Below are positions 1-6,197 of a stretch of 38,053 nt of DNA, one piece after another. The stretch comes from Desulfobacteraceae bacterium UBA5616. GTDB lineage: Bacteria; Desulfobacterota; Desulfobacteria; Desulfobacterales; UBA5616. The first letter of the stretch is position 1; every line of letters starts with the position of its first letter. The DNA lies in contig DIKO01000024.1 of NCBI GenBank assembly GCA_002423615.1, positions 1 to 38,053 of the forward strand. The letters run 5' to 3'. A program made the position numbers and the translations under genes. Under the pieces are notes generated by a model. That model saw nothing but the letters and a program-made list of their open reading frames with translations, was not told the DNA's origin and made no database searches.

Positions 1-53
1 TTTCATCTTTACCATAAAACTACATCGCCTTGGTCGGTCCGGAGTACGAAGGC

Positions 54-578
54 ATGAAAAAAATATTTAGAAATTTTTTATTCGTCGCACTTATCAGCTA
101 TCCCTCTTATTGCATGGCTTCTTTTTTGGTTGAACTGGAAAACGGAACCCGATTTGTTACGAGCCGTTATTGGGAAGAAGGCGGGAAAATAAAATTCATT
201 TTATACGGCGGGGTTGCCGGGTTTGAAAAAAATGTCATTAAAAATATTACGACAACCGAATTGCCTGTCGATAAAGAAATTTCAACAGGGGATAATGAAA
301 TAAAAGAGCAGCAAAAAAGCCCGCCCTTAATAAACGAAGAAGAAAAAGCTACCTTCATTGCAAAAAGAGATGAAATAATTAAAAAAATGGATGAACTCCA
401 AAGAGCCAAGGATAAAGCTCAAAAAAAGAAAGTCCCTGAAAAAGCAAAAACCATATCAATGGAATGGCTGGCGTCCCATGACGAGTATCAAAACCTGTTT
501 TCAGAAATTCTCAAAAAAAACGGCGGATCCCCACCGGATTGGTGGCCCACTCTATGGCTCAGGCTGTTCTGTTACTAA
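54..578 (+). CDS. Small exported protein of unknown function
   Basis: I do not recognise the family. An in-frame start exists at 30, but the ATG at 54 is preferred: GGAG lies about 10 nt upstream and the protein then begins with a Sec-type signal peptide (MKKIF, hydrophobic stretch, cleavage near CMA). The mature part opens with a short beta-rich segment (LVELENGTRFVTSRYW) like those that recur in periplasmic proteins of deltaproteobacteria. A charged, probably helical Lys/Glu-rich region follows (about residues 80-140 of 174) and then a Trp-rich tail. It converges on the minor-pilin operon, with only 19 bp between the two stop codons and no strong terminator. A periplasmic location is inferred; a link to pili is only positional. 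Confidence 0.6.
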   Translation: MKKIFRNFLFVALISYPSYCMASFLVELENGTRFVTSRYWEEGGKIKFILYGGVAGFEKNVIKNITTTELPVDKEISTGDNEIKEQQKSPPLINEEEKATFIAKRDEIIKKMDELQRAKDKAQKKKVPEKAKTISMEWLASHDEYQNLFSEILKKNGGSPPDWWPTLWLRLFCY

Positions 579-597
579 AATGAAACTTAAATAAGAC

Positions 598-1980
598 CTA
601 ATTCAGCAGATCCTGTACCCAGGTTGTTAAAACCACATCCTTTGTAAGATGCGTATTTGCAAGCATGGTGTCATAAAAAATTGTCGCCCCGGCAGCAGCC
701 GTTACCTCATCGGCCCATACAGAACCATACAGGGTGGTGTTGGATCCGATACTGACGTTAGCTTCCGGAGCGTAAATCGTTCCTTTTATGGTGCCTTTAG
801 CATGCCATAGAACTTTGGCGTCAGAGTCTGTCCAAAGACCAAATCCTATGGGTTCGCCAAGCATGTTGACTTCTGCGCCGTTATCTAATGAAACGATGCT
901 TTGTGTCTCAGGTATCCCGGAATCCGGTTCGGTTATGTATAAGCTTACTCGTCGGTCGGCTGAATTTCCGGTAATGGTCAGGAAGGAACCATTCCCCATT
1001 GTTAATTTTCCCTTTAAATAGATATTCACCGGCCCGTCAGTGGCATTAATCGTCAATCGATCAAGGTTTCCCAAAGTGATCCCATCAAAAAAGTAATTTG
1101 CCCCTCCAGGCTCACCCACTAACATTACAGGAGGGTTAGCACCGTTAATGGTTTCTCCAATCCCCGGCATCAGGACTTCATTTTCATTTGAAAGGCCGTC
1201 TGCAATTTTGCCATACGTATCAAAATAATCAGGGATTTTTTCCAGGATATCTAACGGATCCGGATCTACGAAACCGATCTCTTTGCCGTCCTCGCCCGAA
1301 ATAGTCGGCCCACCTCCGCCATAGGTAGTTGCTGCAGGTGGGTCCCCCGAGGGCGCGGCTCCCCCCAGCAGTACGTCTCCATCAATAATAGCCGCGTCAA
1401 TATCGACCAATCCGTTTGACGAGATATCCGCTTCTCCGGTGCTGTCTGCTGCGGTCGGCGTATCCGTCACCTTGCTGTTGTAACTGAACACATTTACGGT
1501 ATTGATATCCAGTTTCGCATTGCCGAAGGCTGCGAGTGAAAAGGGAGATCCCTGTTTAATGGATGCGGTAATTTTGGCCGTTGCCCCCCTGGAGCCTTTT
1601 CCTATGCTGGTGAAGAAAAGATTGTTGAAGGATACGTTTTCTAAGCTTGAAATAGTGAACTTATAATCGAGAGGAAGGGAACTGAGTTCAGCTCCAAAAT
1701 AAGCCGTCGCATTCAGGTCTATGGGGTCATCCCCGACTTCAGGCAATTTAAATGTTTCATCACTCTTCAGCCTGTTTTCGAGCAACGATATAACAAAATT
1801 CACACCGGATTCAGCATCGTAAAATGCTTCTTCAGCCCCTTTGTAGTTCGCACTGATATTTGAATCCTGGCTGGAAATTAAATACGCCGTCGTTCCCATG
1901 ATAGCCAGCAACAAAAGGAATAATAGCCCCGTAATCAAAACAGCGCCGTTATTGTTCAGGATTATATCTTTAGCTTTCAT
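598..1980 (-). CDS. pilX: PilX-like type IV pilus minor pilin
   Basis: This is a minor pilin of the PilX type, thought to prime pilus assembly from the inner membrane. A hydrophobic N-terminal helix follows GAVLITG (about residues 13-35), then a PilX_N-like stretch (SSQDSNISANYKGAEEAFYDAESG). It lacks the Glu at position +5 that the other pilins here have, as is usual for PilX. The C-terminal 200 residues are Gly/Asn-rich and look beta-helical (GTIKGTIYAPEANVSIGSN). An upstream in-frame TTG at 2025 would overlap pilW by 11 bp; the ATG at 1980 is preferred because GGAG stands 7 nt before it. It is the last gene of the operon. Family call is strong; the exact start is less so. Confidence 0.82.
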   Translation of the reverse strand: MKAKDIILNNNGAVLITGLLFLLLLAIMGTTAYLISSQDSNISANYKGAEEAFYDAESGVNFVISLLENRLKSDETFKLPEVGDDPIDLNATAYFGAELSSLPLDYKFTISSLENVSFNNLFFTSIGKGSRGATAKITASIKQGSPFSLAAFGNAKLDINTVNVFSYNSKVTDTPTAADSTGEADISSNGLVDIDAAIIDGDVLLGGAAPSGDPPAATTYGGGGPTISGEDGKEIGFVDPDPLDILEKIPDYFDTYGKIADGLSNENEVLMPGIGETINGANPPVMLVGEPGGANYFFDGITLGNLDRLTINATDGPVNIYLKGKLTMGNGSFLTITGNSADRRVSLYITEPDSGIPETQSIVSLDNGAEVNMLGEPIGFGLWTDSDAKVLWHAKGTIKGTIYAPEANVSIGSNTTLYGSVWADEVTAAAGATIFYDTMLANTHLTKDVVLTTWVQDLLN

Positions 1981-2014
1981 CCAAGATCTCCGTTTGGCGT
2001 TAAGAACTGAATAA

Positions 2015-3250
2015 TTATCCTTCAACTTCGATTATTTCGTTATCATTTATTCTCATCGTAACATTGCCATACCCCGGCAGATTAATCGTTACTACGACAT
2101 CAACCTTTCTGAATAATGGGTAAGAAAATTCCGGCTTTGAAATAGCACAAGATAATCCGGCCTCATCAGAGCAGTTACAAGATTCATATCCCCCGTACCA
2201 ACCCTGGTAGGAAGAAAGATCGGGCCTTATCGAACCGAAGTTTGTCATTGGGCCCTGTTCATCACCTATATCGGTTCCGGTATCTACCACTTTCCAGGTT
2301 ACCGTGGCATTGGATATGGGTTCAGACGTCACATAGTCTGTAATGCGCAGTCGGGCCAAAACGCGATTAATTTTACCATCTTTAACTGCGCAAGTTCCAA
2401 CGGCAATGTGAAGTGTAACCGTGTCCTGGATATCTCCAACAAAGGTTGTTGTGGTAATCCCCGGTTCGGTAGTGGTCGATGTGACTTGCAATATTTCCGT
2501 CACGTTTAAAGCGGCTGTTGTTGTCGTTGTGGTAGGTGGAACAGTTGATGTCGAAGTTGTTCCCCCAGTTGCGCTTGTTGTTGTCCCCGAGCCGTCATCG
2601 GCTATTTTATCCAGCCCCATATTCCTGACTTTAACATCGGAAATCAACGTCGTTGTCCGGTACCCCCCGTTGGCTGCGAAGTTAGGATCTATATCTTCAG
2701 ATCTTGCGGTAATGGTGAGCCGAACAATCCTGACATATTTTGAATCCGCCTGTGTCGTCACTGGAGTAGAACCATCCTCCCTTAGAAGAGTGAACGTAAA
2801 ATTTTCTATATTTTCAGCAAAGGGCTGGAATCCGCCACCGGTATTTCTTTCGATTTTTTTATCTGAGCTGTTAAATCTGTATATGATCTCTTCATTTTCG
2901 CCGGTGGTGGCCTCATCCCCGTCAAAATCCGACAGGATTCTAAGATAAGTCGGGTTCGCATCATCATACGGGACGCCGACAAAGGCCTTGCCGTCTTCTA
3001 TGGGATAGGTGTTTCTCTGCAACATGCCGGTGGGATCATAACCACCAGACTGAATCTCCCGGCTCATCATGTCGATGGCAGCCCTTCCTGTCTGAACCAT
3101 CGTCGTTATTTGCTCCTGGTTGTCGAAGGTTTTCCTTTGGATAAAAAATGTGCTTGAAAGTGCGGCCAATACAATTAAACCCACGGACAACGAAATGACC
3201 AGTTCGAGTATGGTGAAACCCCTTTGATATTTATAACTTTGTCTTTTCAT
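2015..3250 (-). CDS. pilW: PilW-like minor pilin with Thr-rich linker and extra C-terminal domain
   Basis: The prepilin peptidase site G|FTILE (residues 11-16, Glu at +5) is followed by a hydrophobic helix and the PilW-typical block QTGRAAIDMMSREIQSGGYDP (about 54-73). The pilin body is followed by a Thr/Ser-rich segment (about 222-270, including a run of Thr). After it comes a roughly 140-residue beta-rich domain (ITDYVTSEPISNATVTWKV) with three clustered cysteines (CNC, C) and an Ig-like look. At 411 aa it is longer than usual PilW (about 330-370). Its start overlaps the pilV stop by 4 bp (ATGA), so the two are translationally coupled. The extra domain could be an adhesive or surface-exposed tip module; that role is inferred. 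Confidence 0.85.
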   Translation of the reverse strand: MKRQSYKYQRGFTILELVISLSVGLIVLAALSSTFFIQRKTFDNQEQITTMVQTGRAAIDMMSREIQSGGYDPTGMLQRNTYPIEDGKAFVGVPYDDANPTYLRILSDFDGDEATTGENEEIIYRFNSSDKKIERNTGGGFQPFAENIENFTFTLLREDGSTPVTTQADSKYVRIVRLTITARSEDIDPNFAANGGYRTTTLISDVKVRNMGLDKIADDGSGTTTSATGGTTSTSTVPPTTTTTTAALNVTEILQVTSTTTEPGITTTTFVGDIQDTVTLHIAVGTCAVKDGKINRVLARLRITDYVTSEPISNATVTWKVVDTGTDIGDEQGPMTNFGSIRPDLSSYQGWYGGYESCNCSDEAGLSCAISKPEFSYPLFRKVDVVVTINLPGYGNVTMRINDNEIIEVEG

Positions 3251-3627
3251 CGTATATCCCTCGACAATAAAGTTTTTTGTACAACTTTGTGTTGGCCAAA
3301 AGCATTATAAGTTACAACAGCCTCTATATCCAAGACGCCACTGATAGTGGATGGGGAAACCTTGGTTACCGTTGCAAAACCGGCTACAGGTTCATCTTCA
3401 GTGCTACCCATAACTTGAGCAAAGTATCCTTCCTGGCGGATTTCCTCTATCCTGGACTGTGCCAGTGCCGTCGCACGCGACATTTCATTGTTCAGCTTGT
3501 CCGTCCTGATGATTCCGATTAACAGGGCAGCGGTTCCCGACAAGCCAATGGCCAGGATCGCCACCGCAACAATGACCTCCAGTAAGGTAAACCCATGATT
3601 TTCTTTTAAGGTGTAGTTTTTCATCAT
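3247..3627 (-). CDS. pilV: PilV-like minor pilin
   Basis: Short type IV prepilin (126 aa). The cleavage motif G|FTLLE (residues 12-17) is followed by a classic hydrophobic helix (VIVAVAILAIGLSG) and then the PilV-typical segment with ATALAQSRIEEIRQEGY. Minor pilins of this family join FimT, PilW and PilX in a priming complex in the inner membrane. It overlaps pilW by 4 bp and lies 40 bp after the second fimT, so it is in the middle of the operon. Two adjacent ATG codons make the start uncertain by one codon. Confidence 0.88.
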   Translation of the reverse strand: MMKNYTLKENHGFTLLEVIVAVAILAIGLSGTAALLIGIIRTDKLNNEMSRATALAQSRIEEIRQEGYFAQVMGSTEDEPVAGFATVTKVSPSTISGVLDIEAVVTYNAFGQHKVVQKTLLSRDIR

Positions 3628-3667
3628 CTCATTCTTTTTGGGTGGGTTTTTTCAGAATTCCAAATCA

Positions 3668-4099
3668 TTATTGTATTTTAACCCTTCCGGCGATTCCGAC
3701 ACCGACGACTTTTGTCTGTCCGTTGTCGCTTTTGATGGTGACCGTCTTGTTGGCGTCGGACGATCCCCTGGAAGTAAACACTATTTTATCGAAATCTTCT
3801 ATATCGACATCAGGGTAATCTTCACTGATGTCCCGCATTCTCAACACTTTTCCAAGATAACTGATTTCATATTGCTTGGCCCCTGTAAATTCCATGTAAG
3901 CCGAACGGTTTAGTTTGACCGCCTCCATCCGGGTGAACATCAGGTCACTAGCCACAACACGGGTAGCGCCATTCAACCGGTACTTCGGCAGATAGGAAAG
4001 AAAATTGGGTATGGCAATAGCCGCCATGATTCCCAGAATGGAAATGACAATGAACATTTCAAGCATTGTGAATCCGGAATTATTTTTCAATTTTTTCAT
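3668..4099 (-). CDS. fimT: FimT/GspH-type minor pilin, copy 2
   Basis: Prepilin of 143 aa with motif G|FTMLE (residues 9-14) and helix FIVISILGIMAAIAIP, followed by the FimT/GspH hallmark LSYLPKYRLNGATRVVASDLMFTR. The C-terminal beta part ends GVGIAGRVKIQ. It is clearly paralogous to the gene just upstream: both share the YxPKxRLNGAxRxVAxDLMxxRMxAVK region and the AGRVKI end. FimT in some bacteria binds DNA during natural transformation; whether this copy does cannot be told. Second gene of the operon. Confidence 0.88.
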   Translation of the reverse strand: MKKLKNNSGFTMLEMFIVISILGIMAAIAIPNFLSYLPKYRLNGATRVVASDLMFTRMEAVKLNRSAYMEFTGAKQYEISYLGKVLRMRDISEDYPDVDIEDFDKIVFTSRGSSDANKTVTIKSDNGQTKVVGVGIAGRVKIQ

Positions 4100-4135
4100 T
4101 TTTATCCTGTTTTGGGTTTGAACATTTCAGAACCT

Positions 4136-4615
4136 TCACTCAATCTTCACCCTTCCCGCAATGCTAACGCGGATGGTTCTTTCTCCACTCGGGTTTTTCA
4201 GTATAATGTTTCTCATCCGGGTGGCGGTCCCTCTGGAATTGAAAATATTTTTGGTATCAGCCTTGATATTGACGACATCCTTGAAATTATCGCCGAGGTC
4301 CTTAATGATCTTTCGCTCCCCGGGGTCGCAGGTATTGTTGGAATTTTCATCGATGACGACACAATACCGGCTTGCGGTTTCAAATTCCACGATGGCCTTG
4401 CAGTTTTTCTTAACCGCCGCCATCCTGGCCGACATGAGATCGCCGGCCACGGTCCGGGCGGCGCCATTCAATCGGGATTTGGGCATATAAGAGAGCAGGC
4501 TGGGAACGGCAACGGCACTCATCAGGCCGATCACGGCAATCACGATCAGAAGTTCAACCGCCGTAAATCCCGTTACATCTTGATACTTTTTTTCTTTTTC
4601 CATAGCAAATATCAT
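4136..4615 (-). CDS. fimT: FimT/GspH-type minor pilin, copy 1
   Basis: First gene of the minor-pilin operon, 159 aa. Cleavage motif G|FTAVE is preceded by a slightly long leader, then helix LLIVIAVIGLMSAVAVP and the FimT/GspH block LSYMPKSRLNGAARTVAGDLMSARM. The C-terminal half has a small Cys-containing insertion (YCVVIDENSNNTCDPG) absent from the downstream paralogue, which may form a disulfide loop. The ATG at 4615 is preferred to the one at 4603 because AAGGA lies at a good distance upstream. A long AT-rich leader precedes it. Confidence 0.88.
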   Translation of the reverse strand: MIFAMEKEKKYQDVTGFTAVELLIVIAVIGLMSAVAVPSLLSYMPKSRLNGAARTVAGDLMSARMAAVKKNCKAIVEFETASRYCVVIDENSNNTCDPGERKIIKDLGDNFKDVVNIKADTKNIFNSRGTATRMRNIILKNPSGERTIRVSIAGRVKIE

Positions 4616-5355
4616 ACCAGTTCCTTAATTTTTAGAGGTTAACGGACAGATGTGTGGGTTGATTATTTTTTAAATTATATCGGTTAGTTGAAGGTATATC
4701 GATAATTCATTGAAACCACATTATGTTTCATTCCAAGATCATCGGTATAAAATAATTTAATAGTTATAAAATTTTTTAAGGGTTGCCCTGCCCGATGGCA
4801 AAGCCCATGGTGCACCTGGTCTCTTCATGAAAAAATTACCATGGCCTTGTTGGCCGATAATTTTAATATATATTACTGATTGAATTTTAATATATTTTTT
4901 GTTTTATGGCATATTTTTGTGATGTTTTTGACGATTATTTCGATAGATATAAAACAAAATCCCCAACTTCAAGAATTTTTTTTCACATAACCGTATTTAA
5001 GGTGTTTTATATGCTTATGGGGACTTCAGACCGTAAATTGGATTTTTTTACGTAGTACATGATAATTATTAATTATTAAGAGGTCTTATTTTAAGGAACA
5101 TCTTGAATTTTAACGGTCTTGAAAGGCAGTTTTTTAGAAAGGAACAGGAGGGATTTCATGGAAGCGCCAGCCTGAAATTGAGCCGGCGGACCTGTTTTTC
5201 AGGGAAAGCTGAAAAGGGTTTCGTGTGGAAAATTCAGGTGATTCGAGCAATGATGGGTTCCGCAAGCTCCACCCATCCTACACTCAAAATTGAAGCCGCA
5301 ATTGACATCATCGTTTCGCGGTTTTCAGAAAAAGATCGCCGTAAGTCCCAACAAT
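4616..5355. other. Long AT-rich intergenic region with hairpins, leader of the pilin operon
   Basis: About 740 bp between purQ and the pilins. The half nearest the pilins is strongly AT-rich. Read on the minus strand it contains a compact structured block (4783-4855): a TTGCC/GGCAA pair, an inverted repeat CCATGGT (4805-4811)/ACCATGG (4838-4844), and a GGCC-5 nt-GGCC hairpin (4843-4855). I see no convincing sigma-54 or sigma-70 promoter. A 90-codon + strand frame at 5103-5375 has no recognisable features and is not called. Confidence 0.5.
4795..4808 (-). repeat. 14-mer ATGGGCTTTGCCAT, copy in the pilin-operon leader
   Basis: On the minus strand this reads ATGGGCTTTGCCAT, an imperfect palindrome about 180 nt upstream of the first pilin start. 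The identical 14-mer occurs at 20260-20273 in the rho leader in the same orientation. Each copy has a CCAACAA segment upstream of it. It may be a dispersed genomic repeat or a regulatory or RNA element; nothing seen decides between these. Confidence 0.5.
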
Positions 5356-5356
5356 C

Positions 5357-5384
5357 TATAGCCCATCGCCTATAGCCCATCGCC
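5357..5384 (-). repeat. Four tandem heptamers (GGCTATA / GGCGATG) after purQ
   Basis: On the minus strand the units read GGCGATG, GGCTATA, GGCGATG, GGCTATA, directly after the purQ stop codon. The same heptamer family is found nine times upstream of purL (9201-9263) but on the opposite strand. The purLQ pair is therefore flanked by inverted copies of the same satellite. Confidence 0.8.
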
Positions 5385-6197
5385 TTATTTCAGATAATCC
5401 ACCCCGTTTTTCAGCAGTTGCACACCGGGTGTCAGCTTATCCGCCAAAGGCTTCCCGGTTCGTTTGAGCACCTCTTTTTGCCGGGTCCACTGGGGATGAT
5501 TGGTGAAATGGTTGTAGGCCTCGGGGTGGGGCATGAGTCCGAAAACTCTTCCGGTGGGGTCGCAGATGCCCGCGATGTCCAGGAGAGAACCATTGGGATT
5601 TTCCGGAAAACGGCCGTCTGCCGGCCCGCCGTCCGCGGCGGCGTAACAAAGGGCTATCTGGTTGTTTTCCGCCAGGCGCTTCAGGGTGGCGTCGTCGGAA
5701 AAAAACTTGCCTTCGCCGTGCCGGACGGGGAGCTCCAGAATATCCATGTTCCGGGTGAAAACGCAATTTGAGGCGGGATTGGCCCTCAACGTCACCCAGT
5801 CATTCCGGAAATTGCCGCAGTCGTTAACGGTCAGGGCTACGGAACGCCTGCGGTAGTCGTTGTCCAGGCCGGGGAGAAGCCCCAAGTTGACCAGCGTCTG
5901 AAACCCGTTGCAGATGCCGATGACCAGGTTTCCCTTTTCTATAAAGGATATGATTTGCTCCCCGAGATGGGTTTTCATCCGAACGGCCTGGATCACCCCT
6001 GCCCCGTGGTCGTCGCCCCAGCTGAACCCGCCGCCGAAAACCATGATCTGGAATCCGTCCAGAGAGACACTTCCGTCAATCAAGGCGTTGATGTGAACCC
6101 GGGACGCCCGGGAGCCGGCCAGTTCAAAAGCATATGCGGTTTCATGATCGCAGTTCAACCCGTATCCGGTCAGGACCAGGGTTCCGACATCCGTCAT
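5385..6197 (-). CDS. purQ: Phosphoribosylformylglycinamidine synthase, glutaminase subunit
   Basis: Class I glutamine amidotransferase that supplies ammonia to PurL in step 4 of purine synthesis (FGAR to FGAM). The frame opens upstream to 6320, but the true start is the ATG at 6197, inside the purL stop (ATGA overlap), giving 270 aa beginning MTDVGTLVLTGYG. The nucleophile is in GICNGFQ and the His-Glu pair in LMPHPEAYNHF. It is longer than Bacillus PurQ (about 227 aa) and resembles the C-terminal glutaminase domain of the large fused PurL. Translation is probably coupled to purL. A heptamer repeat follows its stop codon immediately. Confidence 0.93.
   Translation of the reverse strand: MTDVGTLVLTGYGLNCDHETAYAFELAGSRASRVHINALIDGSVSLDGFQIMVFGGGFSWGDDHGAGVIQAVRMKTHLGEQIISFIEKGNLVIGICNGFQTLVNLGLLPGLDNDYRRRSVALTVNDCGNFRNDWVTLRANPASNCVFTRNMDILELPVRHGEGKFFSDDATLKRLAENNQIALCYAAADGGPADGRFPENPNGSLLDIAGICDPTGRVFGLMPHPEAYNHFTNHPQWTRQKEVLKRTGKPLADKLTPGVQLLKNGVDYLK

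Noticed and set aside
5092..5260. Possible riboswitch between purQ and the pilins (GGAACAGGAGGG ... GGCGGACC)
   Set aside because: I could not align it to the GEMM, ZTP or purine riboswitch consensus I know.
5103..5375. 90-codon + strand frame between purQ and the pilins
   Set aside because: No ribosome site, no protein-like pattern, and its end runs into the heptamer repeat.
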